In this document: positions 7,106 through 15,387 of the stretch, in pieces
How the letters are laid out: the number at the start of each line of letters is the position of its first letter
How positions within the stretch are numbered: position 1 is the stretch's first letter
Origin: Coriobacteriia bacterium
GTDB taxonomy: Bacteria > Actinomycetota > Coriobacteriia > Anaerosomatales > Anaerosomataceae
Assembly (NCBI GenBank): GCA_030652115.1
Contig: JAUSBK010000011.1
Coordinates: 62,001-126,000, forward strand
Direction: 5' to 3'
DNA length: 64,000 nucleotides
The notes under the pieces: model-generated
Databases searched by the model: none
What the model saw: the letters and a program-made list of their open reading frames with translations, nothing else
What the model was told of the DNA's origin: nothing
Translations under genes and position numbers: made by a program

Positions 7106-9509
7106 TATCGCACTGCGGCTCGGCTGCGAGGTGCTCGTGCTCGACGGCGCGATGGGCACGATGCTGCAGAAGCACAACCTGCCGGCTGAGCAGTCGTTCG
7201 TGCAGCTCAACATCACGGCACCCGACCTCGTTATCGAGGTCCATCGCCTGTACAACCTGGCGGGCGCGGACTGCGCCACCACGAACTCCTTCGGCGGGAC
7301 GCGTATCAAGCTCGACGCGTACGGGCTCGGCGACCAGGTGGAGGAACTCAACCGCGCCTCGGTGCGTGTTGCGCGAGCGAGCGGCGCCACGCATATCCTC
7401 GGCGAGCTGGGTCCCACGGGCCATGTGCTCGAGCCGCTGGGGAGCGTACGCTTCGACGAGCTGTTCGACGCGTTTGCCGAGCAGGCGGCGGCGCTTGCCG
7501 CGGAGCGGCCGGACGCGATCCAGATAGCCACGATGACCGACATCGCCGAGGCGCGTTGCGCCGTACTGGCGGCACGCTCGGTCACCGACCTGCCGGTGTT
7601 CGTGACGTGCACCTTCGGGCTGAGCGGCCGCATGGATCTCTCGGGCACCGACCCCGAGACCGCCGCGGTGATCCTCGAGGCTGCGGGCGCCTCCGTGGTC
7701 GGGATGAACTGCGGCCTCGGCCCCGAGCAGATGCTGCCGCTTCTGGAGCGGATGGCGCGCGCCACGACACTCCCGATCATCGTGCGGCCGAACGCGGGCC
7801 TGCCCCGGCTGGTGGACGGCAAGACGGTCTTCCCGGGCACCGCGCTCGAGATGGGCCAGTACGCCGCGCGCTTCGTGTCCGCCGGCGCGTCGCTCGTGGG
7901 CTCATGCTGCGGTTCCACGCCCGAGTTCACGGGCGCCATCTTCGACTTCGCCAAGGGACGCCCCCTGGCCGTGCGTGAGGCGCCGCCCGCGGGCGTGACC
8001 GTGGCCGGACCGCGCGGCGTGGTGCGCATCGGTGGCGGGCGTCCGCTCGTGCGCATCGGCGAGCGCATCAACCCCACCGGCAAGAAGCGCCTCGCCGAGT
8101 CGCTGCGCGCGGGCACGCTCGATGTGGTGCGCGAGTACGCCATCGAGCAGCAGGACGCGGGGGCGGACCTACTCGACGTGAACGTGGGCGCCGCCGGCGT
8201 CATCCAGGCGGACGTCCTGCCGAAGGCGGTCCTCGCGCTCGCCGGGCTCGTGGACCTCCCCTTGGTCCTCGACACGACCGATCCGGCGGCCCTCGAGGCC
8301 GCCCTCAAGGTCTACCCGGGCCGCGCGCTCGTGAACAGCGTGAGCGGCGAGGCACGCTCGATCGCCTCGGTGCTGCCGCTTGCCGCGCACTACGGCGCGG
8401 CCGTCGTGGTGCTCGCGCTCGACGACAGCGGCATCCCGCACGCAGCGGACGCCCGCGTGGCGGTCGTAGAGCGCGTGCGCGAGGCTGCGCATGCCGCGGG
8501 ACTCACCGACCGCGATCTCGTCGCCGACACGCTCGTGCTCGCCGCTGCCACCGAAGAGGCTGGCGCGAGCGCCACGCTCAAGGCGATCGCGGCGGTGAGC
8601 CACGACCTCGGCCTCGCCACGCTCGCCGGTGTGAGCAACGTGAGTCACGGCCTGCCGGGTCGGCCGCTGCTCAACGCGCAGTTCCTCGCGATGGCGGTCC
8701 ACTCGGGCCTGACTGCTGCGATCGTGAACCCCTCGGAGACCGTGGAGCTCGACGCGCCCACCGCTTCGGCTGCTGCCGACGCGCTCCTTGGCCGTGACGT
8801 GCGCGCCGAGGGGTGGATCGCGCGTGTAGCTGCCTCGGATGGCGGCTCTGTGCCGGCCGCGCGGGTCACGACCGGCACGACGGCCGAGCGTCTCGGCCTC
8901 GCGATCGAGCGCGGCGACGCGGACTCGGCTCCCGGGCTCGTCGACGAGCTCATCGCCGGCGGTCAGGGCCCGCAGGCGGTCATCGCGCAGGTGCTGACGC
9001 CCGCCATCCAGCGCTTGGGCGACGCGTACGGCCGCGGCGATGCCTTTCTGCCGCAGCTCATCGCCGCCGCCGATGCCATGCGGGCGGCCGTCGAGCGCGC
9101 GAAATCGCACCTGCCCGAGGGCTCGGCCACGCACGAGGGCCGCGTCGTCTTCGGCACGGTGAAGGGCGACATCCACTCCATCGGCAAGGACATCTGCGTC
9201 TCGATGCTCGAGAGCCAGGGTTTCCTCGTGGACGATCTGGGTGTGGACGTGGCACCCGAGTCGTTCGCCGAGGCAGCAAAGGCCGCGGATGCGGTCTGTC
9301 TCTCGGCGCTCATGACCACCACGCTGCCGAACATGGAACGCACGGTCGCCGCGGTGCGCGAGATCGCGGCGGTGCCGGTGCTCGTGGGTGGCGCGGTCGT
9401 GACACGCGACTTCGCCGAAGGGCTCGGCGCAGGGTATTCTGAGGACGCACCGGGGTGTGTCGCCGCCGTGCGAGACGCGATCGGCCGCCACAAGGGGACG
9501 AGCAGATGA
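7098..9509 (+). CDS. metH: Cobalamin-dependent methionine synthase, short form without reactivation domain
   Basis: An 803-residue protein in MetH order. The homocysteine S-methyltransferase barrel (about 1-290) has zinc ligands Cys205 (GMNCG) and Cys270-Cys271 (GSCCGS). A pterin-binding barrel for methyltetrahydrofolate spans about 315-575, with GERINPTG at its start. The cobalamin module (about 590-803) has the DxHxxG motif with lower axial ligand His693. The C-terminal AdoMet-binding reactivation domain of E. coli MetH (about 1227 residues) is missing, as in other short bacterial MetH enzymes. The ATG at 7098 is chosen because conserved sequence begins there; longer frames read through the preceding gene. 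It overlaps the next gene by ATGA, so the operon is tightly coupled. Confidence 0.93.
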   Translation: MPDIALRLGCEVLVLDGAMGTMLQKHNLPAEQSFVQLNITAPDLVIEVHRLYNLAGADCATTNSFGGTRIKLDAYGLGDQVEELNRASVRVARASGATHILGELGPTGHVLEPLGSVRFDELFDAFAEQAAALAAERPDAIQIATMTDIAEARCAVLAARSVTDLPVFVTCTFGLSGRMDLSGTDPETAAVILEAAGASVVGMNCGLGPEQMLPLLERMARATTLPIIVRPNAGLPRLVDGKTVFPGTALEMGQYAARFVSAGASLVGSCCGSTPEFTGAIFDFAKGRPLAVREAPPAGVTVAGPRGVVRIGGGRPLVRIGERINPTGKKRLAESLRAGTLDVVREYAIEQQDAGADLLDVNVGAAGVIQADVLPKAVLALAGLVDLPLVLDTTDPAALEAALKVYPGRALVNSVSGEARSIASVLPLAAHYGAAVVVLALDDSGIPHAADARVAVVERVREAAHAAGLTDRDLVADTLVLAAATEEAGASATLKAIAAVSHDLGLATLAGVSNVSHGLPGRPLLNAQFLAMAVHSGLTAAIVNPSETVELDAPTASAAADALLGRDVRAEGWIARVAASDGGSVPAARVTTGTTAERLGLAIERGDADSAPGLVDELIAGGQGPQAVIAQVLTPAIQRLGDAYGRGDAFLPQLIAAADAMRAAVERAKSHLPEGSATHEGRVVFGTVKGDIHSIGKDICVSMLESQGFLVDDLGVDVAPESFAEAAKAADAVCLSALMTTTLPNMERTVAAVREIAAVPVLVGGAVVTRDFAEGLGAGYSEDAPGCVAAVRDAIGRHKGTSR

Positions 9510-10168
9510 TCATCACCAGGCCGCGAGACTGGTCGCGCATCAAAGCAAACCTCGAGTCCATCGGCGCCAGGCGCGTCTTCCTCATGGGCTGCGGTCAGTG
9601 CGCGACCGTGGCGCATACCGGCGGCGAACCCGAACTCCGGGAGATGGCCGAGCGCATGGCCGAGGTGGGCGTGGAAGTCACCGGCTGGACGGTCGGTGAG
9701 GTGACCTGCCATCTGAACGGCACGAGGCTCGAGAGCCGCAAGCATCAGGAGGCCATCGACGCTGCGGACGCAGTGCTCGTGCTCGCGTGCGGCGCAGGCG
9801 TGCAGACCACTGCCGACGCCATCGGCAAGCCGGTGTTCCCGGCACTCGAGTCGCTGTTCCTCGGCACGGTCATCCGCAACGGCATCTTCGAGGAGCGCTG
9901 CCAGACCTGCGGTGACTGCGTGCTCGACCAGACCGCAGGCATCTGCCCCGTCACGACCTGCCCGAAGGGGCTCTTGAACGGCCCATGCGGCGGCATGTGG
10001 GACGGCATGTGCGAGGTGCTCACCGATCGTGAGTGCACGCACGTGCGCATCCGCAAGCGGCTTGCCGAGCAGGGTCGTGCGAGCAAAGGGACGCTCGCTC
10101 CTAAGGACTTCTCGACGGCGCTCAAGCCCGGCGCCGTGGACATCCACGACCGGAAGGCCGAGCGATGA
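9506..10168 (+). CDS. Methylenetetrahydrofolate reductase C-terminal-domain protein (MetV-like)
   Basis: A 220-residue cysteine-rich protein of the MTHFR C-terminal family, known as MetV in acetogens, where it forms the electron-accepting partner of MetF. Visible motifs are GCGQCATVAHTGG near the N-terminus and a C-terminal cluster CQTCGDC, CPVTTCPKG and GPCGG, suited to Fe-S or zinc binding. The start ATG at 9506 overlaps the metH stop (ATGA) and its own stop overlaps metF by 4 bases. Membership of a MetV-MetF pair suggests the reductase uses ferredoxin or another low-potential carrier rather than NADH alone; that is inference from the family. Confidence 0.87.
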   Translation: MIITRPRDWSRIKANLESIGARRVFLMGCGQCATVAHTGGEPELREMAERMAEVGVEVTGWTVGEVTCHLNGTRLESRKHQEAIDAADAVLVLACGAGVQTTADAIGKPVFPALESLFLGTVIRNGIFEERCQTCGDCVLDQTAGICPVTTCPKGLLNGPCGGMWDGMCEVLTDRECTHVRIRKRLAEQGRASKGTLAPKDFSTALKPGAVDIHDRKAER

Positions 10169-11031
10169 GTCGGCTTCGCGACATGCTCGAGGCCGGGGAG
10201 TTCGTCGTCACCGGCGAGGTGGCGCCGCCCAAGGGCGCCGACCTCACCCACATGCACGCGGCGGTCGACTTACTCGCGCCGCACTGCCATGCGCTCAACG
10301 TCACCGACAACCAGGGTGCGAGCCTGCACCTGGCGAGCCTCGCCGCCTCCAAGGCGATCCTCGACCGGGGGATCGAGCCGATCTTCCAGCAGACGTGCCG
10401 CGACCGGAACCGCCTCGCGCTGCAGAGCGACCTGCTTGCGGCCTGGTCGCTCGGTCTCGAGAACGTGCTGATGGTGACCGGCGACGATCCGCGCGCCGGC
10501 GATCACCCGAACGCGAAGGGCGTCTTCGACCTCGACTCCACCCAGCTTGCGCAGGTGGCGGTGGGGATGAACGAAGGCCACGACATGATGGGCCACGAAC
10601 TCAAGGGTTCGACCGGCTTCTACATCGGCGGGGCGATGTTCCCCGAGGCCGAGCCCTGGGACGTGCAGCTTGCGCGCACCGAGCAGAAGATCGAAGCCGG
10701 CATCCGCTTCTTCCAGACGCAGGCCATCTTCGACATGGCTAAGCTCGAGCGTGCGGTGGAGGCCGTGCGCCCCCTCGGCGCCAAGATCATCGCGAGCGTG
10801 CTGGTCATCAAGAGCCCGGGCGTGATCCGGTTCGTGAACGAGCATCTCGCCGGACTCATGATTCCCGACGCGATCGCCGATCGCATTCGCGGCGCCGAGG
10901 ACCCCGCCGAGGAGGCGATCCGCCTCGCCGCCGAACAGGTGCGCGAGATCCGTCAGATCGCCGACGGGGTGCACGTGATGCCGCTCGGTCTGGATCGCGC
11001 GATCGGGCGCATCCTCGGCGAAGGAGCGTAG
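10165..11031 (+). CDS. metF: 5,10-methylenetetrahydrofolate reductase
   Basis: A 288-residue MetF barrel that reduces methylene-THF to methyl-THF, the methyl donor for the MetH encoded two genes upstream. Typical elements are the N-terminal E-V-x-P-P-K-G (residues 18-24), the FAD-site region with MVTGDDP, GFYIGGAMFP, and the Q-T-Q-x-x-F-D segment (FFQTQAIFD) of the barrel. Length is normal for the family. It is the last clear methionine gene of the operon. The next gene starts 7 bases on and may be co-transcribed, though its function differs. Confidence 0.93.
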   Translation: MSRLRDMLEAGEFVVTGEVAPPKGADLTHMHAAVDLLAPHCHALNVTDNQGASLHLASLAASKAILDRGIEPIFQQTCRDRNRLALQSDLLAAWSLGLENVLMVTGDDPRAGDHPNAKGVFDLDSTQLAQVAVGMNEGHDMMGHELKGSTGFYIGGAMFPEAEPWDVQLARTEQKIEAGIRFFQTQAIFDMAKLERAVEAVRPLGAKIIASVLVIKSPGVIRFVNEHLAGLMIPDAIADRIRGAEDPAEEAIRLAAEQVREIRQIADGVHVMPLGLDRAIGRILGEGA

Positions 11032-11037
11032 GCCGGC

Positions 11038-12621
11038 ATGCGTCGCATCGCACTCTACAGCGATGTGCACGCGAACACGCTCGCGCTCGAGGCGGTTGTG
11101 GCAGCCATCGCCGCCGAGGGAGTCGAGGAGCGCTACTGCCTCGGTGACCTCGTGGGGCTCGGGCCGCGTCCCGAGGAGGCGGTCGCGCTCGTCCGCTCCT
11201 ACGGTGACCGGGTCGTCCAGGGCAACTACGACCGCGCCATCGGGTCGCACCTGCGCAGCCCGGGCAGTGACTTCCCCACGCCGCAAGAGGCGCTCGACGG
11301 TGCCGAGGCGTACGCTTTCACGATCGCCGAGGTCGGGCGCGCCAGTGCCGAGTACCTCTACGCATTGCCACGCGACATCACGATCAATGAGGGCGGCACA
11401 CGTATCGTCCTGTGCCACGGCACGCCGCGGTTCGTGAGCGAGATCGTTGCGTCCGACGCGCCTGCACCGCTTCTGGTGGCCCTCGCGCGGGAGGCCGAGG
11501 CCGATGTCGTCTGCTGCGGGCACACGCACGTGCCTGTGCATCGTTCCGTCCCTTCCGAAGACGGCGTCGTCCACTGGGTGAACGTCGGCTCGGTCGGTCG
11601 TCCGAGGGATGGCGATCCACGGGCGGCGTGGGCTGAGCTCGTGCTCGGCACGCAGGAGGAGGTCCTCGGCCAGGCGCATGCGGACACGGCGTCGCGGCGT
11701 ATCGGGCAGTCCGAGGTGTGGCTGGGCGTCGTCTTCCATCGCATACCGTACGATGGCGATGCGGTGGCCCGCGACATGATCCGCCACGCGCTACCCGCGA
11801 CGCTGGCGGCGGGCATCAAGATCGGTCTTGAGGGCCACGACGCGGAGCAGGCCGCGGCGCGCCGGGCCGAGCAGGCGGCAGGTCCGCAGGCATCGTCGGG
11901 CGATGCTCCGGACGATGAAGACCCGTTCACATGCGGGCACACGCCGTCCGAGCACTGCGCGTGTGTGCTTGAGGACCGCATCGCGGCGTACGAATCGCTT
12001 GCGCGCATGTACCGCGGCGCTCTCGCCGAGGTCTCGCCCGCGGCGCGTCGCCTGCGCAGTGCGATACGGAGCTGTCGCATCAACCGCAACGTGAACGAGG
12101 CGGCCATCCTTGAAGCGTTCCAGAGCGCGGACATCGCGCTTCGTACCTCCGACGGTCGTGCAGCGTTCGAGGCTGAGCGCGACCGGCTGTACGGGCTGGA
12201 GTCCGGTTTCGATCCGTTCGTCCACGTGCTCTCGCCCGAGGAGGGCACGTACGTCTCAGGCGACGTTCAGGGCCACCTGGCGCTCATAGAGGCCGCATAC
12301 GCCGAGGGTGTCTTCACTGCTCCGGAGGTCCGGAACGGACTGCACCCGCCCGATCACATCTCCTCCGAGCTCGACTTCGTCGCACACTGCCTGCGCGGCG
12401 CGGCGGCCGGCGACCCCCGGGCGCGTGACCGCGCCCACGACTTCTTCGCGACACACCTCGCCGAGTGGGCGGTGCTTTTCGCGGTGGTCGTGGGTCAGCA
12501 GGCACGCGAGCCGGTCATGCGCTTCGCCGGTCTGGCGCTCGACAAGTTCCTCACCTGCGAGGGCGCGATCTTCCGTCATGCGGTGCCCGAGCACTGCTAT
12601 CTGCGCACCCCGCATCCGTAA
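11038..12621 (+). CDS. Metallophosphoesterase fused to a TorD-like chaperone domain
   Basis: A single uninterrupted 527-residue frame. Residues 1-205 are a calcineurin-like/YfcE phosphoesterase with SDVHAN, GDLVGLGP, GNYD, the His of LCHGTP, and CGHTHVP followed by NVGSVGRPRDG, so all metal ligands are present. Residues ~205-300 are an Ala-rich linker with a Cys/His patch (CGHTPSEHCACV). Residues ~300-525 resemble the TorD/NarJ/DmsD family of molybdoenzyme chaperones, with SPEEGTYVSGD, PPDHISSELDF and a helical HLAEWAVLF segment. An AAGGAG ribosome site precedes the ATG by about 11 bases. The neighbouring MoaE-like gene supports a molybdoenzyme link. The phosphoesterase substrate is unknown. 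Confidence 0.82.
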   Translation: MRRIALYSDVHANTLALEAVVAAIAAEGVEERYCLGDLVGLGPRPEEAVALVRSYGDRVVQGNYDRAIGSHLRSPGSDFPTPQEALDGAEAYAFTIAEVGRASAEYLYALPRDITINEGGTRIVLCHGTPRFVSEIVASDAPAPLLVALAREAEADVVCCGHTHVPVHRSVPSEDGVVHWVNVGSVGRPRDGDPRAAWAELVLGTQEEVLGQAHADTASRRIGQSEVWLGVVFHRIPYDGDAVARDMIRHALPATLAAGIKIGLEGHDAEQAAARRAEQAAGPQASSGDAPDDEDPFTCGHTPSEHCACVLEDRIAAYESLARMYRGALAEVSPAARRLRSAIRSCRINRNVNEAAILEAFQSADIALRTSDGRAAFEAERDRLYGLESGFDPFVHVLSPEEGTYVSGDVQGHLALIEAAYAEGVFTAPEVRNGLHPPDHISSELDFVAHCLRGAAAGDPRARDRAHDFFATHLAEWAVLFAVVVGQQAREPVMRFAGLALDKFLTCEGAIFRHAVPEHCYLRTPHP

Positions 12622-12683
12622 GGGCTGCCGATGTCGCGTGGTATTATTCGCGCATGTCGCGCCGCCGACGAGAGGGGTCGACC

Positions 12684-13064
12684 ATGAGCGATCAGCAGCG
12701 GCCGAGCCTGGACGCTTGGCTCGCCGAAGTGAAGCGTGAGGCGGGTGCCGCAGGCACGGGCATGTACCTCTGCCACAACGGCGTCGTGCGTTCGTACTCC
12801 CGCGATGGCCGCCCCGTGGTCTCGATGGATCTCAGCGTCGACCGCGAGCGCCTTGAGGAGATCGTCACTACCGCCCGCCTGATGGAAGGCGTGACGGTGG
12901 TCCGCGCCTGGGTGAACGAAGGTCATCTCGAGGTGGGGGACGACATCATGTACGTCCTGGTCGGCGGCGATATCCGCCCGAACGTGCTCGAGGCGCTCAC
13001 CGCGCTCGTGAGCATGATCAAGAGCGAGGTCGTCACCGAGGCCGAGCACCGTCCGGAACCGTAG
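12684..13064 (+). CDS. Short MoaE-like (molybdopterin synthase large-subunit-like) protein
   Basis: The start at 12684 follows AGAGGGG and gives 126 residues; a weaker ATG lies at 12654. The sequence follows the MoaE fold in reduced form: MYLCHNGVVR, then RDGRPV, a helix, and HLEVGDDIMYVLVGGDIR followed by a helix ending in IKSEV. It has G-D in place of the usual G-E and lacks the canonical K-x-x-V-P-I-W-K end, so it may not be an active molybdopterin synthase subunit. Similar short proteins occur in anaerobes. A TATTAT box at 12642-12647 could be its -10. Its position after the TorD-fusion gene suggests a role around molybdoenzyme maturation. Confidence 0.75.
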   Translation: MSDQQRPSLDAWLAEVKREAGAAGTGMYLCHNGVVRSYSRDGRPVVSMDLSVDRERLEEIVTTARLMEGVTVVRAWVNEGHLEVGDDIMYVLVGGDIRPNVLEALTALVSMIKSEVVTEAEHRPEP

Positions 13065-13108
13065 AACCCGCCGCCACGCACGGGCGGTCAGTCACGAAAG
13101 GCAGCATC

Positions 13109-14503
13109 ATGCACATCGTCGTCCTCGGAGGCGGTCCCGGCGGCTACAGCGCGGCGTTCGAGGCTGCACGCCTCGGCGCGGAGGTCACGCTCATCGAGCG
13201 CGAGCGGCTCGGCGGCACGTGCCTCAACTGGGGCTGCATCCCTACCAAGACCATCCTGCGCTCGGCACACATCGTCGCCGACACGCGCGATGCCGCCACC
13301 TTCGGCCTCAACGCCGCGGTCGCCACCGCTGACATCCCGGCACTGCGCGCGCGCAAAGAGGCGGTGGTCGACGAGCTCGTGGGACAGGTCGAGTCGTCGG
13401 CAAAGCGGCTAAAGATCCGCATCGTCTACGGCGCAGGCAGGCTCGTCGGTCCCAAGTCGGTCGAGGTCGCACTCGCCGATGGCACGGCGGAGACCATCGA
13501 AGGCGATGCGCTCATCCTCGCCACCGGCTCGGCGGTCTTCAAGCTGCCGACCATCGACCACGAGCTTGAAGGGGTCTGGACGAGCGACGACGCGGTCGCA
13601 CTGCGCGAGATCCCCAAGAACGTCGTCATCATCGGCGGCGGCGTGATCGGGCTGGAGTTCGCCTGCGCGTACGCGGCGTTCGGCAGCGTGGTCACCGTCG
13701 TCGAGCTCATGGACCAGGTGCTGCCCGGCAACGACAAGCGCGTGGTGAAGCAGACGCAGACCGCGCTTGAAGAGATGGGCGTCGCCTTCCACCTCGGCGA
13801 CGCGGTCGAGCGCGTCGAGCGCGTGGGGGATCGGATGCGCGCCACGCTGCGGAGCGGTGTCGTGCTCGAGAGCGACATCGTGATGAGCGCCGTGGGCCGC
13901 ATCCCCAACTCGGCGGGGCTCGGCTATCCCGAGGCCGGCATCGAGATGGACCGTGCCGCGGTGAAGGTAGACGAGTACTTCCGCACCAACATCGACGGGG
14001 TCTACGCGATCGGTGACCTCATCGGCGGCATGATGCTCGCGCACGTGGCCGAGGAGGAGGGCGTGGTGGCGGGGCGCAACGCGGTGGCCGAGCTTTCCAC
14101 GGTCGGCGCCGAAGCGCATCTCGAGAGCATGCGCTACGACTGCATCCCGGCCTGCGTGTACACATTTCCCGAGGTGGCGGTCGTGGGCAGCGGTCGCGAC
14201 GCGGCCAAGGAACGCGGCGTCGACGTGGTGCAGGCGGTGGCCAAGTTCGCCGCCAACGCGAAGGCGCTCGGCGAGGGCGAAAGTGACGGTTTCGTGCAGA
14301 TCGTGGCCGAGAATGGCACCGGGCGCATCGTCGGCTGCCAGATCGTCGGGCCGCACGCGGTCGAGACCATCCACGAGGTCGCACTTGCCATGAAGCACGA
14401 CATCTCCGTGCGGCAGGTCGCCGAGACGGTGCACGCACACCCCACCGTCTCCGAGGTCATCCGCATGGCGTGCGCCGACGCGGCCGGGAAGTGCGGCTGC
14501 TAG
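13109..14503 (+). CDS. lpdA: Dihydrolipoamide dehydrogenase
   Basis: A 464-residue class I flavoprotein disulfide reductase. The FAD site GGGPGGYSAA is at the N-terminus. The redox pair is in GGTCLNWGCIPTK. The NAD site is IIGGGVIGLEFA, the second FAD motif is YAIGDLIGGMMLAH, and the catalytic C-terminal His-Glu region is HAHPTVSE. The enzyme reoxidises dihydrolipoyl groups of glycine cleavage or 2-oxoacid dehydrogenase complexes. No E2 or H-protein gene is in the window, but the lipoyl synthase gene starts on its last base, so both act in lipoate-dependent metabolism. The C-terminal CGC is an unusual end for the family. Confidence 0.93.
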   Translation: MHIVVLGGGPGGYSAAFEAARLGAEVTLIERERLGGTCLNWGCIPTKTILRSAHIVADTRDAATFGLNAAVATADIPALRARKEAVVDELVGQVESSAKRLKIRIVYGAGRLVGPKSVEVALADGTAETIEGDALILATGSAVFKLPTIDHELEGVWTSDDAVALREIPKNVVIIGGGVIGLEFACAYAAFGSVVTVVELMDQVLPGNDKRVVKQTQTALEEMGVAFHLGDAVERVERVGDRMRATLRSGVVLESDIVMSAVGRIPNSAGLGYPEAGIEMDRAAVKVDEYFRTNIDGVYAIGDLIGGMMLAHVAEEEGVVAGRNAVAELSTVGAEAHLESMRYDCIPACVYTFPEVAVVGSGRDAAKERGVDVVQAVAKFAANAKALGEGESDGFVQIVAENGTGRIVGCQIVGPHAVETIHEVALAMKHDISVRQVAETVHAHPTVSEVIRMACADAAGKCGC

Positions 14504-15387
14504 TGCCCTACGAGCACGGGGGCTCGGCCAAGCGGCTGCCCGCATGGCTCCGAAGGCCGATCGCGCACGCGGGCGAATACCGCGCCGTCGAGGGGCTGCT
14601 CGACGAACTGCGCCTGGCGACCGTCTGCCAGGAGGCCAAGTGCCCCAACCGCGGCGAGTGCTACGCGAGCGGCACGGCCACCTTCCTGATCGCCGGCGAC
14701 GCCTGCACGCGTGGCTGCCGGTTCTGTGCCGTGGAAACGCGCGCTCCGCTGCCGCTCGATGCCGACGAGCCTGCGCGTGTTGCCGAAGCGGTCGCGCGGC
14801 TCGGGCTGCGTCATGCGGTGGTCACCATGGTCACGCGCGACGACCTTGCCGACGGCGCAGCGGGACACGTGGCGGCCACCATCGCGGCGATTCGTAGCGC
14901 CGCGCCGGACGTTGCCGTCGAGGTGCTCGTGAGCGACTTCGGCGGGGACGAGGCCGCGATCGACACCGTCACCGACGCACGTCCCGACGTCTTCAACCAC
15001 AATCTCGAGACCGTTCCTCGCCTGTACGCCGACGTGCGTCCGGGTGCGAGCTACGAGCGCAGCCTCGGCGTGCTTGCGCGTGCGAAGACGCGTGCACCAC
15101 AGATGCCGACGAAGTCGGGACTCATGCTCGGCCTTGGCGAGACGCACGACGAGGTCCTCGCGGTGATGCGCGACCTGCGTGCCGTCGGCTGCAGCTACCT
15201 CACGCTCGGCCAGTACCTGCGTCCGAGTGCCGCACACCTGCCGGTCGCCGAGTTCGTGGTGCCCGGAGAGTTCGCCGCGTTCGCGCGCGAGGGCAGGGCC
15301 GTGGGCTTCGCGGGCGTCGCGAGTGCGCCGTTCGTGCGCTCGAGCTACCACGCCGCCGAGCTGGCCGAAGGCGAGTCGGGGCGCTAG
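14503..15387 (+). CDS. lipA: Lipoyl synthase (radical SAM)
   Basis: A radical-SAM enzyme inserting two sulfurs into octanoyl groups. With the GTG at 14503 (sharing a base with the lpdA stop) the protein has 294 residues. Cys42, Cys47 and Cys53 (CX4CX5C) bind the sacrificial auxiliary cluster. Cys68, Cys72 and Cys75 (CTRGCRFC) bind the radical-SAM cluster, and the RSSYHA end carries the conserved serine. A GTG at 14491 is an alternative start. No octanoyltransferase is nearby, so scavenged lipoate or a distant lipB is needed. The stop TAG shares the palindrome CTAG with the stop of the convergent gene. Confidence 0.93.
   Translation: MPYEHGGSAKRLPAWLRRPIAHAGEYRAVEGLLDELRLATVCQEAKCPNRGECYASGTATFLIAGDACTRGCRFCAVETRAPLPLDADEPARVAEAVARLGLRHAVVTMVTRDDLADGAAGHVAATIAAIRSAAPDVAVEVLVSDFGGDEAAIDTVTDARPDVFNHNLETVPRLYADVRPGASYERSLGVLARAKTRAPQMPTKSGLMLGLGETHDEVLAVMRDLRAVGCSYLTLGQYLRPSAAHLPVAEFVVPGEFAAFAREGRAVGFAGVASAPFVRSSYHAAELAEGESGR

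Noticed and set aside
6311-8308. 665-residue minus-strand frame opposite the NIL-ferredoxin and metH genes
   Set aside because: Ser/Arg/Pro-rich shadow of strongly conserved genes; no domain recognisable.
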